Source: Paenibacillaceae bacterium ZCTH02-B3
GTDB lineage: Bacteria; Bacillota; Bacilli; Paenibacillales; Paenibacillaceae
Direction: 5' to 3'
Assembly: GCA_002159065.1 (NCBI GenBank)
Contig: LZRV01000032.1
Span: 1 to 36,489, forward strand
DNA: 36,489 nt
The notes beneath the pieces were generated by a model, which was not told the DNA's origin, did no database searches, and saw only the letters and a program-made list of their open reading frames with translations. Positions 1 to 8,413 of this stretch are shown in pieces. A program made the translations under genes and the position numbers. Position 1 is the first letter of the stretch. Each line of letters opens with the position of its first letter.

Positions 1-1
1 T

Positions 2-79
2 GTGCGTCTGGTCGATGCGCTGCTACGCAACGACCAACTCTACACGCCTCGAAGGAAGGTGAATCACGCGAAGGGGTAA
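2..79 (+). CDS. C-terminal fragment of an unidentified ORF cut by the window edge
   Basis: An open frame enters from the left edge and stops at TAA 77-79, leaving the last 25 residues (basic, ending PRRKVNHAKG). I do not recognise the family. It converges on cas8c, and the 174 bp between them (80-253) show no gene. That position is where cas7 would normally follow cas8c in a type I-C operon, so this fragment probably belongs to an inserted or rearranged segment, possibly a mobile element. That is inference only, because no terminal inverted repeat could be recognised. Confidence 0.35.
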   Translation: MRLVDALLRNDQLYTPRRKVNHAKG

Positions 80-253
80 CGCCTCCTTTGCCAAATCCTT
101 CAACAAATTCCCAGTTAAAATCTGGAATTCATCCTGATTTTCGACTGGGTTTGGTTTGGTGTTGCCAATTTACCTGACTCGAGCGCTTTAAGGCCAAAAA
201 AATTTCCAATTTTCACGAATCAGGGACTTGACATCTTACCGCTGGACTTTTCA

Positions 254-2050
254 TCAATTTTGGTTTTGTTTGTCGGATTTCGACGTATAAAACTCTTGTC
301 GCTGGTGGTAGTAACCGAGAGCAAACATGCCCTGCTCTTCCAATGTCAACCGCGCCGGAAAACTGGTCGGCAGTTTGCTCATGACCCGCTGAATCAGTTC
401 ATCATTGCGGCGGCCCCAATTTTCGTCTTTGGATATGTGGTGCCGGGCCAGATGAAGAAGCCGGGGAAACACCAGAGCCGGTGTGGCCGAAGCGGCCCCC
501 CAATAACGGTCCGTGATGGTCGCGTTCAGTTGATTTTCGTGCGCGTCTTTCTGCGTTTTTTCCAAACAGGCAAACAGCCTGCCCAGATGGTAGGCCGTGC
601 TGGTGGAATCTTCGTGCAGCGACATGGTCAGATTCGCCTCCATCTCCTGATTTTGATGACGTCGTGCCTGCCTGATGAAATATCCTTTGATCAGCGCCGC
701 CCTTCTTGGGTTTAGTTTCCTGCCGGCGTCATCCGCCCGGATGCGATTCATGAGCTGGGCGAAAACCGATCGCGGATAGGGTTGTCCGAACAATATGGAG
801 CGGAGCATTTGTCCTTCCAGCTGCGGCGGAAGATTGGCCAAATCGCCCTGAAGGGCCAATTCGCGAAGCAGTGCCCGGATGGAGGGAGAATGGTCCAAGC
901 CTTGGACCAAAAGGTCCGCATAGTGCTGCCAAACCCGTTCGCCGATTTCTCCCAGACTCCCCGTGTACCAGAACCTTACCGCCAGCCGGGCGGCGTTGGG
1001 GGAAAGGCCAAGGACATAGAAACGGGTGTCGGGATTCAGATCCGCAAATGTTTCGCGGAATGTGCGTCCTTCGCGAATCCGGACAATCGCGCTTCGGATG
1101 CGCGCGGTCACGTTGTCCTCCCGGTCCGGCTCCCGGTTGTCGGCAGGTGCTTCCTGCAACAGGCTTGCAAGGAATTCCTGTTCCCGCGGTTCATTCGATT
1201 CCGTCCAGAACACGACGGTGGTATCGTTTAATCTCACTTTGTGCGCCGGATCTGCAAGGAATCGGTTCAAAACCAGCCCGTAGGCATCCGCCGCTTTCTG
1301 TGATGTCGGAGCGTTGTAGGATTGCTCCAATCCATAGGAGCAAAAGGCGTCTTTGTTGAAGGAAACAAGAGCCGCGCCGGAAGATTGCGCGCCCGCGACA
1401 TTCTTGATATTGGGGTGAAGTCTGGCAATCCGGCTTTCAGGAATCTGCTCTCCGGTAATAAGACATGTCATGTGGACGGATTCCTGTCCCGTTTCACCGT
1501 CGGAAGCATATTTTTGTTCCCAGGCCGACTTAAGCACCGCCATTTGATGGTACAGTTGTCCGGTCGGCGCATATTTGAGCACGCACAGTCCGCCTGCCTT
1601 GAGCGCCTTGATGACATCGGGCGGCACTGCCCGTTCCAGGTCGGATTTCAATTGGCCGCTGTCCATGGCCGCAAATGCACGCAAGGCTTTCGTTTCCTCG
1701 GTGTCCAATTCGACGAAATCCAACACCTTCAGCCACAGCTCTCGCATGCCGGATCTGCATGCTTCCCGCAAACCAACGGCTTCGCCGAACAGATAATCCG
1801 CCTTGTCGCAAAGAAAATATGGAGAGATTCCACTGGAGCGTTTATGCTGTTTGGGAACGACATACTTTTTCTTGACGGCCTTTCCCTTGTCGTTGGTGTA
1901 AGGAAGAACGGCCAGGACGCGCCCTTGCCGGTCCAGTTGAACCTCAAAGGAAACTTCGGCTTCCGAATACGCTTCGCCGGGCAGGCTTTCGCCGCGTTCT
2001 TCCAGCTTCTCGTAATAGCGATACAGCGCTTGCAGGATCATGAATGTCAC
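254..2050 (-). CDS. cas8c: Type I-C Cascade large subunit Cas8c (Csd1)
   Basis: Cas8c is the large subunit of the type I-C effector complex. It recognises the PAM and supports R-loop formation, and an internal start in its 3' part often also supplies a small subunit (Cas11c). The 598-residue product has the family's usual length. Its N-terminus ([12 protein letters not shown], then a [10 protein letters not shown] segment and [23 protein letters not shown] text) is typical of Csd1. It follows cas5c with a 4-nt GTGA overlap, which shows translational coupling. The overlap start is GTG at 2050; an in-frame ATG at 2041 would give 595 residues and is an equally good start. The gene is the last cas gene in view; cas7 should follow but does not within the remaining 253 bp. 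Confidence 0.93.
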   Translation of the reverse strand: MTFMILQALYRYYEKLEERGESLPGEAYSEAEVSFEVQLDRQGRVLAVLPYTNDKGKAVKKKYVVPKQHKRSSGISPYFLCDKADYLFGEAVGLREACRSGMRELWLKVLDFVELDTEETKALRAFAAMDSGQLKSDLERAVPPDVIKALKAGGLCVLKYAPTGQLYHQMAVLKSAWEQKYASDGETGQESVHMTCLITGEQIPESRIARLHPNIKNVAGAQSSGAALVSFNKDAFCSYGLEQSYNAPTSQKAADAYGLVLNRFLADPAHKVRLNDTTVVFWTESNEPREQEFLASLLQEAPADNREPDREDNVTARIRSAIVRIREGRTFRETFADLNPDTRFYVLGLSPNAARLAVRFWYTGSLGEIGERVWQHYADLLVQGLDHSPSIRALLRELALQGDLANLPPQLEGQMLRSILFGQPYPRSVFAQLMNRIRADDAGRKLNPRRAALIKGYFIRQARRHQNQEMEANLTMSLHEDSTSTAYHLGRLFACLEKTQKDAHENQLNATITDRYWGAASATPALVFPRLLHLARHHISKDENWGRRNDELIQRVMSKLPTSFPARLTLEEQGMFALGYYHQRQEFYTSKSDKQNQN

Positions 2051-2682
2051 CCCGCGGGCCGCGCCGGAATGTGGATGACGCCGTTGATCATCTTGGCGCG
2101 GAAGAAATGGGGAATGATTTCGAGCTTCCCTTTGTCGTTCAGCTTGTAGGACATATCGAGAAGCATGTAGCCCAGGTCGGTTTCGCCCTTGTGCGCGGGA
2201 CTAGGGGGAACCTCATCCGCTTCGAGCAGTTCAAAATGCGCCGGAAATTCCCTGCAACCCAGATAGGGTCTGTGAAAACACTGCCCTTTGCGCGCCCGCC
2301 GCAGCAGCATGTTGTAGTGTTTTTCCGGCGTGTCGTCCGGTCCGCGCTTATCCGTCATTTCAAAATGCGCCTCGATGATGTACTCCACATCTTTCAGCAA
2401 CAGGGATGCCCGCTGCTGACGTTCGTGGGAGGCATAGATAACCCGGTTTTTCGACGCTTTCGATTCCACTTCATTGCGACGGATGTTTTCAAACCGGATT
2501 GGCTTCATCACATGGATGCGGTCGACGACATACCGGATGGCAGGCTTCCAGAAGATGGCCTCCAGGATGCCGCGCGCGGCGGATGGGGTGATCACGTCGT
2601 AGCTGACGCGCTCCACCTTCATTTCGGGTCTGGAGAAGAGCGCGTATTCACCCCACACGCGCAGCTTGATGCCGTAGCCCAT
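2047..2682 (-). CDS. cas5c: Type I-C pre-crRNA endonuclease and Cascade subunit Cas5c (Cas5d)
   Basis: In type I-C systems, which lack Cas6, Cas5c cuts pre-crRNA at the 3' base of the repeat hairpin and then stays bound to the 5' handle inside Cascade. The 211-residue product opens with the RAMP-like [22 protein letters not shown] and [18 protein letters not shown] segments, which are highly characteristic. A Lys-His pair (K121-H122, in PEKHYNML) fits the catalytic Lys/His known from Bacillus halodurans Cas5d; assigning these residues is inference. The conserved [12 protein letters not shown] segment follows at about 137-148. The gene lies 20 bp after cas3 and overlaps cas8c by 4 nt, so all three are one operon. 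A processing-competent Cas5c matters here because the RNA at 5192-5345 carries the hairpin and handle this enzyme would cut. Confidence 0.95.
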   Translation of the reverse strand: MGYGIKLRVWGEYALFSRPEMKVERVSYDVITPSAARGILEAIFWKPAIRYVVDRIHVMKPIRFENIRRNEVESKASKNRVIYASHERQQRASLLLKDVEYIIEAHFEMTDKRGPDDTPEKHYNMLLRRARKGQCFHRPYLGCREFPAHFELLEADEVPPSPAHKGETDLGYMLLDMSYKLNDKGKLEIIPHFFRAKMINGVIHIPARPAG

Positions 2683-2702
2683 GTCGGGTTTCCTCCTTTC
2701 AA

Positions 2703-5021
2703 TTAGAAGATGTAGACGGTGGGAGTCGTGTCGTCGTCGGGTGTCAGGAGCCCGGCTGCAGGATCGTAATACGACAAGTCATTCAAGACCCATACGCCCT
2801 GGACGTAACGCAGAAGGCCCGCCTTTTCCAGCCCGATCCTTTCGTGCTTGTAGATTTGCACCGTGAAGGATTGCAACTGGCGAAGGACAACGGCCGGATG
2901 GGGAACGTGCGGCAGACTCTCGATCAACCGTTGGGCATCCGGATCGAGCGGGTCTTCGGGATTCGAACGCTGTCCGGGCGGACACCAGGGTACGACGACA
3001 GCTTCCATGTCGGAATCGATCAGTTTGAAGCGTCTTGCCACCTCCTCGTAAGGAATGTCCGGCGGAACGCGGGTCAAAAGCCCCACAATTCCTTCTTCGT
3101 CCCGCAATTTGGCGCTTGCTTCCGGATCCCGGGTGCCATGGGCGCGCTCGAAGTAATCGCGGATGCAGATGGGCGAGAGCGGATCGTCCGCTCCTGAATG
3201 CAGGATGCTGTTCCAGGCTTCAATCGCGGTTTCCTTGATCCAGCCTTTCGTCGGCATGCCGTGGGTTTCCGGATGGAACACGACCACCCGTCCAGCAGCA
3301 AGTTTGCCTTCCCGGTTGCACCGTCCGGCGGCTTGCGCAATGGAGTCGATGCCCGCCATGGCCCGGAAAACGACCGGAAAGTCGACGTCGACGCCGGCTT
3401 CGATCAGTTGTGTGGAAATGACCCGGCATGGTTTTCCCGAACAAAGGGCCTTGCGGATCTCTTTCAATACCGCCATGCGATGCCGGGGCGTCATGCGGCC
3501 GCTCAGGTGAAAGAGACCTTCGGTCCGGGGATCGAAACGTTCCAGAAGGCGTCTGGCGTGCTGACGCGTGTTGACGATGCACAGCGCCTGGTGTTCGGAC
3601 AGGATTCGTTCCGCAATGGTTGCATCCGTTGTCACATTCCCCGGATCGCCCAATATTTCCACTTGTACACGTCGAAAAGCTTCATAAAGTTCGGCAGGGT
3701 CGGGCTTGTCCATGATCTCGGTGGTTTCCCTTCCCAGAGCGGACCAGGCAGGTTGCGTGGCGGTGCAGAGTACGACGGAACACCCGTAGCCTTCCACAAG
3801 TTCTTCAAGGGCGCGCAGGCACGGTTCCAGAAAGCCGCGCGGGAGGCTTTGGGCTTCGTCGAGGATGATGACGGAACGCGCGATGTTGTGCAGTTTCCGG
3901 CATTTGCTGCGTTTGTTGGCGAAGAGCGATTCGAAAAATTGAACGGAAGTGGTCACGATCACGGGCGCGTCCCAATTTTCCATACTCAGCTTGTAGCGGC
4001 GGCTTTCGGCTTCGCCGAGATGTTCTTCCACCTCCTTGAAATCAAAGTTGGTATGATGTTCCAATACCGCTTGCCTGCCAAGGGCCTTTCGGAATTGTCT
4101 GGCTGTTTGCTCGATGATCGAGGTAAGAGGGATGACGTAAATGATTCGGCTGAGGTCGTACTTGACCGCGTGCCGCAAGGCAAAGGCAAGGGAAGAAAGG
4201 GTTTTGCCTCCGCCCGTTGGAACGGTGAGCGAAAAGATGCGGGGCGTCAGTTCGATGGCCCTCCTGCGGCACGTGTCAAGGATGGCTTTGCGGTAATGGT
4301 TGACGACGGTTTCCGAAACATTTTTGAAACGGACAGTCAGATAACGATCCAATCGTTCAGACAGTTCGCCAATGGTGGGGTACGGGGTCGTGTCAATGGC
4401 CATCTCTCGGTGGCAAAAATTCCTTGTGTCCACCGTATCGGCGTCCACCAGGCAGGAATACAGCATGCGGCCCAAGAAAGCGATCTTCCAGCAATAGACC
4501 TCTTTGCTTGGTTGTTTCGTAAGGTTTTTGATAAGAGGACTGTTGACGGGGATGGGCAGTTCGGGAAGTTCGATTTCTTGCCAGGCCGCCTCCCACAACG
4601 ATTCCTGCTCCTCGGGATCGTGCAGGGCTTCCGTTAGCCTGCGGCACAGACTGCCGTCTTCATCTTTCGATCCGTAGTTGCGGAGCCCACCATGATGGCA
4701 GGCGATGACAAACTGGACGAGCTGCGCCAAATGACGGTGAATGGCGGCGGTGCCGAACATTCGTCGCCATACCGCATCCTTGCCGATCGTGAGGGCTCCG
4801 GCCGTGGAGTGGGATGCTTTGATGGGATGCCCTCTGATGCGCAGTTGAACTTTTTCCTTATATTTGCCGAGGTCGTGCAAAAGGCCGGCGGCGTACCCCA
4901 ATTCTCCTGCGCAAAATGCTTCGGCGAATGACCGGGAAAATTCCGCAACTCCCAATAAATGTGCTTTCAAAGGTTGTTCCTCGCCATGATCGTTGATACG
5001 GGCAATGTAATTCTTCTTCAT
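2703..5021 (-). CDS. cas3: Type I CRISPR helicase-nuclease Cas3 (HD nuclease N-terminal, I-C order)
   Basis: Cas3 is recruited by Cascade to the R-loop, nicks the displaced strand and degrades target DNA processively. The 772-residue protein has an N-terminal HD nuclease (His21, then LLHDLGKYK with H49-D50), a Walker A box VPTGGGKT at about 266-273, a DEAQ box (LDEAQSLP, about 386) and helicase motif [12 protein letters not shown] at about 562. All key motifs are intact, so the gene looks functional. It is the first gene of the operon. The start is ATG 5021-5019, preceded by SD AAGAGGAA (complement of 5029-5036). A near-consensus promoter lies upstream (complement of 5072-5099). The 5' UTR contains an 18-nt match to the pseudo-spacer of the divergent RNA at 5192-5345, directly overlapping this SD, so the operon is likely autoregulated. 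Confidence 0.96.
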   Translation of the reverse strand: MKKNYIARINDHGEEQPLKAHLLGVAEFSRSFAEAFCAGELGYAAGLLHDLGKYKEKVQLRIRGHPIKASHSTAGALTIGKDAVWRRMFGTAAIHRHLAQLVQFVIACHHGGLRNYGSKDEDGSLCRRLTEALHDPEEQESLWEAAWQEIELPELPIPVNSPLIKNLTKQPSKEVYCWKIAFLGRMLYSCLVDADTVDTRNFCHREMAIDTTPYPTIGELSERLDRYLTVRFKNVSETVVNHYRKAILDTCRRRAIELTPRIFSLTVPTGGGKTLSSLAFALRHAVKYDLSRIIYVIPLTSIIEQTARQFRKALGRQAVLEHHTNFDFKEVEEHLGEAESRRYKLSMENWDAPVIVTTSVQFFESLFANKRSKCRKLHNIARSVIILDEAQSLPRGFLEPCLRALEELVEGYGCSVVLCTATQPAWSALGRETTEIMDKPDPAELYEAFRRVQVEILGDPGNVTTDATIAERILSEHQALCIVNTRQHARRLLERFDPRTEGLFHLSGRMTPRHRMAVLKEIRKALCSGKPCRVISTQLIEAGVDVDFPVVFRAMAGIDSIAQAAGRCNREGKLAAGRVVVFHPETHGMPTKGWIKETAIEAWNSILHSGADDPLSPICIRDYFERAHGTRDPEASAKLRDEEGIVGLLTRVPPDIPYEEVARRFKLIDSDMEAVVVPWCPPGQRSNPEDPLDPDAQRLIESLPHVPHPAVVLRQLQSFTVQIYKHERIGLEKAGLLRYVQGVWVLNDLSYYDPAAGLLTPDDDTTPTVYIF

Positions 5022-5028
5022 TTAATAA

Positions 5029-5049
5029 TTCCTCTTATTTAAAATTCAA
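5029..5049 (+). promoter_or_regulatory. Predicted Cascade operator: TTC PAM plus 18-bp protospacer in the cas3 5' UTR
   Basis: The plus strand reads TTC (5029-5031) followed by CTCTTATTTAAAATTCAA (5032-5049). The same 18 nt occur at 5251-5268, immediately after the repeat-like unit 5210-5250. TTC is the canonical type I-C PAM. After position 18 pairing stops, apart from a CTGT match at guide positions 23-26, so the match is seed-rich but incomplete. Partial pairing of this kind is known in CreA/CreR-type guides to favour binding without Cas3 cleavage. The site covers the complement of the cas3 SD (5029-5036), so bound Cascade would block transcription shortly after initiation. Confidence 0.75.
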
Positions 5050-5071
5050 AAAACTGTCATTCTATTCCCAT

Positions 5072-5099
5072 ATTTTAACGAGTTTTTTCCAGCTGTCAA
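5072..5099 (-). promoter_or_regulatory. SigA-type promoter of the cas3-cas5c-cas8c operon
   Basis: On the minus strand, a perfect -35 TTGACA (complement of 5094-5099) is separated by 16 bp from -10 TAAAAT (complement of 5072-5077, five of six consensus bases). Transcription would begin near 5065, giving a 5' UTR of about 44 nt with the SD at 5029-5036. The predicted 35-bp protospacer 5032-5066 spans this UTR from start point to SD. Confidence 0.75.
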
Positions 5100-5156
5100 T
5101 ACCTTTTCAGGTAAATTGTCGAAATTTTGGGTTGCGAAAATAAGACTTCGGATACA

Positions 5157-5185
5157 TTGGCAAATGACAATTGCGTTGCTAATAT
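5157..5185 (+). promoter_or_regulatory. Promoter of the CRISPR-like regulatory RNA
   Basis: TTGGCA (5157-5162, five of six -35 bases) is followed after 17 bp by TAATAT (5180-5185, four of six -10 bases). The -10 is preceded by TGC (5177-5179), an extended -10 TGn motif. Predicted transcription start is near 5192, about 18 nt before the repeat-like unit. It is divergent from the cas3 promoter, about 130 bp between start points. Confidence 0.6.
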
Positions 5186-5209
5186 TCATTTGTGAAAAAA
5201 AGCTTTAAT

Positions 5210-5250
5210 GTCGCTTGTTTGACTGTTGTCAAGCAAGCGTGGATTGAAAC
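5210..5250 (+). repeat. Solitary type I-C-like CRISPR repeat unit with an enlarged hairpin
   Basis: The unit begins GTCGC and ends GCGTGGATTGAAAC, the conserved ends of type I-C repeats. At 41 nt it is longer than the usual 32 nt. The excess lies in the stem: arms 5212-5223 and 5228-5239 form 12 bp (one G-U pair at 5218/5233) around the loop TGTT. Eleven nucleotides follow the stem. The true array repeat of this genome is not in the window, so divergence from it cannot be measured. Confidence 0.8.
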
Positions 5251-5286
5251 CTCTTATTTAAAATTCAAGTCCCTGTTTTACATGTG

Positions 5287-5345
5287 GCCACGTCATTCTT
5301 CGGCGTACAGGCTCCAGCATGGAGCTCCCCGGATGATGCGCGGCC
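5287..5345 (+). terminator. Imperfect hairpin, possible terminator or 3' structure of the regulatory RNA
   Basis: An outer imperfect stem pairs GGCC at 5287-5290 with GGCC at 5342-5345 and continues through partly matched segments (TCAT near 5293 against ATGA near 5332). It encloses an inner perfect 6-bp hairpin GCTCCA-GCA-TGGAGC (5311-5325). The tail after it is AAATCTTTTG, a weak U-tract, so factor-independent termination is uncertain. The inner hairpin could instead be a degenerate second repeat. Confidence 0.35.
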
Positions 5346-5390
5346 AAATCTTTTGATTAAAAACAGCATAGCAAAAGCATTTGACGACAT

Positions 5391-5431
5391 ATTGTCAGCG
5401 AATTAGCGTTCGCATATGTAGGAATTGAAAC
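5391..5431 (+). repeat. Second degenerate repeat-like unit ending ATTGAAAC
   Basis: ATTGAAAC (5424-5431) matches the last 8 nt of the I-C repeat, and AGGAATTGAAAC agrees with GTGGATTGAAAC at 9 of 12 positions. Upstream lies a short hairpin GCGAA-TTAGCG-TTCGC (5398-5413). The distance from hairpin to repeat end (18 nt) is longer than the 11 nt expected, so efficient processing is doubtful. TTGACG at 5381-5386 could be a -35 but has no good -10. The following sequence from 5432 has no convincing PAM-flanked target in this window. Confidence 0.35.
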
Positions 5432-5526
5432 GATGAGCTGTCGGAAACACGTGGAACCGGGCTGAGAGTTTGGATCGTCCTTGCTGCGTTAATTCACAAG
5501 ATTCATGTCAGTAGTTCGGCAAAGGT

Positions 5527-5868
5527 GTGTCAGAGATAAGCCATACAAAACAACTCGTGATTGAAAAAACAAAAGCGGCAATGCAATACGTTGAACACTT
5601 GTGCCAACAGCCGTTCGTGAATTGGAGAGGGGAAACGCGAGATACCGGTGAACCGTTTGCGGAACAGATCGCAGAGGTGTTGCTGCAGGAAAAAATTGCG
5701 GAAAAATTGTGTCCATCCGATAGGCGGCGCTTGTTTTCAAGGACAGCTTCCAGCATCAGGAACTTGAAGCGCTGAAGTCCCGCCCGTCACTTGATAAGCA
5801 GGCCAATGAATTGGAAATTGCCTCTTTAATCGTCGAGAAGACGTTCATGGTTCGCCGGTTTGCCTGAC
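5527..5868 (+). pseudogene. Decayed or frameshifted small ORF of unknown function
   Basis: A frame opens at GTG 5527 and runs to TGA 5773-5775 (82 codons), with coding-like text such as KQLVIEKTKAAMQYVEHLCQQP and FAEQIAEVLLQEKIAEKLC. The last codons look unlike protein. A second frame (open from 5724) continues from about 5736 with FKDSFQHQELEALK, then SRPSLDKQANELEIASLIVEKT to a stop at 5866-5868. The two halves read like one helical protein of about 110 residues broken by a frameshift near 5724-5740. GTG 5527 has no properly spaced SD. I do not recognise a family. The alternative is that neither frame is translated. Confidence 0.35.
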
Positions 5869-5916
5869 ACGTTGGAATTCTTTCCCTTGTAAACCCCATC
5901 TTCTCCCCACCCCCGC

Positions 5917-5988
5917 CCAAATATTCTGAAAAGTGCGCGCGATCCCGACTCTGGTGATCTGATCCGGCCGCAAGCCGGTGATCTTATC
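5917..5988 (-). pseudogene. Remnant of a LivG-type branched-chain amino-acid ABC transporter ATPase
   Basis: The minus strand encodes DKITGLRPDQITRVGIARTF followed by QNI. This closely resembles the stretch between Walker A and the signature of LivG proteins, where the text ITGLxPxxIxRxGIxRTFQNIRLF is characteristic. The Walker A box, signature and everything else are missing, and the sequence on both sides in the same frame (about 5845-6042) is not LivG-like. It is therefore a short gene relic, showing that this gap has accumulated debris by deletion. Confidence 0.5.
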
Positions 5989-6151
5989 CAGGACGTTATG
6001 GCCAATTGGATTTACCTCCGCAGACCCACCTCCATCAACCACAAACGAGAAAAATACTTATTTTCCCAGAAAAAAGGTACTTCTATACTTGAAAACGCCA
6101 TCATTCTTCATACAGCAGGAGAAAATCTTTCTATAATTCGGGAGGGATTCG

Positions 6152-8380
6152 ATGTCTTGCAACACGCCTTTCCGGCTGGGTCTGCCCGTGGACATTCCCT
6201 GGCAGAAGGTCTGTGTGACCGAAGACATGGTGGACAGGGTGGTGTGCGACGACCGGCTGCCGCCCAAATGGCACAATTCCATCGCCGTGTTCAATTACGT
6301 GCCCGATGAAGAGTATCAGCAGTTTCCCGACACCAAGGTAACCTTCCTGAAAGTGACCGTCACGATCACGGGCTATCAGCCCATGAACGACGAAATCCAG
6401 GGCGAGATCGACTGGGACGGGCTGAATGTGACGGCGATCGACGGGCTCACGGACCTCCTCAATTCCTACTACCCCTGTCACGGCGCCATTTTGCAGGTGG
6501 TCGTGGGACCCAAGGGTCCCAATCCGAACATTCCGCTGGACAAGTACCCGTATTTCATGGATTTCGAGCCGAAAAAACGCGAAATGTACGAAATGGCCAC
6601 CGACACCAAGGAACGCCTCTCCCGGTCCCTGGAGACGACCAATCTGACCAAATCCGCCGGCACGGTGCAATCGCTGGAGGTGCTGGACATTGATATGGGC
6701 GGCGGCGGATTCGGTTCGCAGGGCCAGGGATCCTATATGGGCACGGGAGGCGGCGGCGGATTCAACTACCAGGCCCCGAACGGACAATGGGGGACGAAGA
6801 TCCTGAATACCGACCAGTCCCAGATGACCCGCACGACCGACAATTCTACGGAAAAAAGGGAGTCCTATTCGTTCTCCACGCAACTCTCCCAAATGTACCA
6901 TCTGCTGGACAGCTACCATCTCGGAACCAACCGCGCCGTCTTCTTCATTCAGCCCCGCCCCCACATCATTGAAGAGCCTTCCGGATTCGTGCGCGGACCG
7001 CGCAAGGTCGAGGGAATCCAGGAGTTCATCCTGGTGGTCGGACAGCCGAAAGACCAGGAAGATTTTTGCGTTTCCGTGCGTCTGGATACCAGCCACATCG
7101 TCGAGACGGACATTCTGGAATACGAACGGAAAACGGATGTTACCGACCTGGCATCGGCTTCCGCGCGCATTCCGACAAGACAGGACGAGCCCGCGGGGAC
7201 GAGGACGGAAACATCCTGCCTCTTTGGCTGGGATCGGGCATGCTCGGACGTGACTTACAAATGCTATCGTACGCGCGATGAGGATGATGTCATTTACACG
7301 GCTCCCGAGGGCTTTATCATTGAAGGCTTCACCGACCTGGTCAACAGTTCCCGACACGGATCTTCATCGGTCAGGATCGCCCCCGGAAGAAAGACGCTGA
7401 CCATCCATGCCGAAGCGGAAGGACATATCTGCTTCGAGGATTCGGGCCTCTGCATCGGTTGTCCGGACGAAATTGACAAATGGTCCGGCTACGCCAGGCG
7501 CCAGGTACAGGTTCAGTTGCGTTCCGAGGAACGGATCCAAAAAGTGGGCACCCAGCTGCAGCTCGTGGTGACGACGCGCGGACTGTGCTGCTGCGAAGGT
7601 GGTCCCTATCCGTCCTACGTGCCCGCCGACAAGGTGATCGGCGTTTTTGAAATCCCCGCTCCCTGGGGCGGTCTGAGGGTGGATCCCCCGGTATTCAACC
7701 CGAACGTTGTCACAAACGTTCCGGAGCTCGACAACGTTCAGGAAGTTCCGGTCCCGCCCATGGAATTGCGCCGGTTTCATCAGGGTGTCTTCAATACTCC
7801 GTCTCATGCGGGCTATTTGGCCGGACCTGCGACCGGCCGGACAGCCGTCCCGATTTCCGGCAGTGTCTCCGGCGGACCTTCGGCAAGCGGGGACTGCGGC
7901 TGCGGAAAACGGAACGGCCAGCAAGGCGGCATGGCGATGCAGGCCCAAACCGCGCAGCTTGCGCAACGGCCGGAGGGCATGCCCATCCGTCAGGCCAACG
8001 CCATGATCGATTTCATCCGGGAGCGCATGATCCGCACCTTCACCAGTACATCCCTGAGCCAAGGCAAAAGCTTCATCGAAACGGATCTGTTCATCCGGCA
8101 GCTGTCGTCCTACGTGGCCAGAACGCGCGTCGGACGGACGGCGATCCGGCAACCCGCCGCACAGTATCTGGATGAGCAAACGGCCCACGCCCTGGCCAAA
8201 CATTTGAACATGGACGTGAAGACCATGACGGTGGGCGATGTGATCCGCATGCGCAACGAAGAATTGGCCAAAGCTGCCGGCATTGAGCTGAAGGATGCCG
8301 CGCGCCTGAAAATGGCCATGCTCGGCGTTCGCCTGAAAACCCTGGGGAAACTGAAGTTTCTGAAAAATGGGCCCCAATGA
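6152..8380 (+). CDS. Large protein of unknown function, coupled to the RHS-repeat protein
   Basis: I do not recognise this 742-residue protein. It has no signal peptide or membrane segment. About the first 180 residues look like a compact beta-rich domain (YVPDEEYQQFPDTKVTFLKV, and TAIDGLTDLLNSYYPCHGAI). Next comes a Gly-rich linker with repeated GGGG/GSQGQGS (about 185-215). A second domain (about 225-550) has many cysteines (CFEDSGLCIGC, GLCCCEGG). A Pro/Gly linker with CGCGK (about 585) leads to an alpha-helical C-terminal domain (about 610-740: RQANAMIDFIRERMIRTF and similar). The start ATG 6152 has SD GGGAGGG (6140-6146) at 5 nt. The RHS gene begins 33 nt after its stop, so the two form one transcription unit. 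A role as carrier, adaptor or encapsulation partner of the RHS protein is inference from position only. Confidence 0.85.
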   Translation: MSCNTPFRLGLPVDIPWQKVCVTEDMVDRVVCDDRLPPKWHNSIAVFNYVPDEEYQQFPDTKVTFLKVTVTITGYQPMNDEIQGEIDWDGLNVTAIDGLTDLLNSYYPCHGAILQVVVGPKGPNPNIPLDKYPYFMDFEPKKREMYEMATDTKERLSRSLETTNLTKSAGTVQSLEVLDIDMGGGGFGSQGQGSYMGTGGGGGFNYQAPNGQWGTKILNTDQSQMTRTTDNSTEKRESYSFSTQLSQMYHLLDSYHLGTNRAVFFIQPRPHIIEEPSGFVRGPRKVEGIQEFILVVGQPKDQEDFCVSVRLDTSHIVETDILEYERKTDVTDLASASARIPTRQDEPAGTRTETSCLFGWDRACSDVTYKCYRTRDEDDVIYTAPEGFIIEGFTDLVNSSRHGSSSVRIAPGRKTLTIHAEAEGHICFEDSGLCIGCPDEIDKWSGYARRQVQVQLRSEERIQKVGTQLQLVVTTRGLCCCEGGPYPSYVPADKVIGVFEIPAPWGGLRVDPPVFNPNVVTNVPELDNVQEVPVPPMELRRFHQGVFNTPSHAGYLAGPATGRTAVPISGSVSGGPSASGDCGCGKRNGQQGGMAMQAQTAQLAQRPEGMPIRQANAMIDFIRERMIRTFTSTSLSQGKSFIETDLFIRQLSSYVARTRVGRTAIRQPAAQYLDEQTAHALAKHLNMDVKTMTVGDVIRMRNEELAKAAGIELKDAARLKMAMLGVRLKTLGKLKFLKNGPQ

Positions 8381-8413
8381 AGCTTGCAGCCGGAAATCCG
8401 GGGAAGGGAGGGG

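Larger units (their letters stand above)
5192..5345 (+). ncRNA. CreR-like, cas-autoregulating crRNA-like RNA
   Basis: Predicted small RNA, divergent from cas3. From 5' to 3' it has a short leader (5192-5209), one type I-C-like repeat unit (5210-5250), a pseudo-spacer starting at 5251 and a structured tail (5287-5345). Cas5c would be expected to cut just after the hairpin, leaving the 11-nt handle TGGATTGAAAC (5240-5250), the handle length known for type I-C crRNAs. The guide's first 18 nt equal the cas3 5' UTR next to a TTC PAM. No normal second repeat follows at the usual spacer length of about 35 nt, so this is not an ordinary array. CreA and CreR RNAs of other type I systems work this way, guiding Cascade with a partial match to repress a promoter. 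The 5' end rests on the promoter call; the 3' end is uncertain. A decayed array remnant is the main alternative, but PAM, seed and handle all agree with the regulatory reading. Confidence 0.72.

Noticed and set aside
5031..5268. Reading the 19-nt match between 5031-5049 and 5250-5268 as a plain direct duplication
   Set aside because: The match begins exactly at the last base of the repeat unit and exactly at the last base of a TTC PAM, and flanks on both sides differ. A guide-target relationship explains this register better than random duplication.
6132..6137. Perfect TATAAT just before the gene at 6152
   Set aside because: The start point would fall at or inside the SD (6140-6146), and no -35 is present at the right distance. 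It may be chance in an AT-rich stretch; the real promoter of this unit was not identified.
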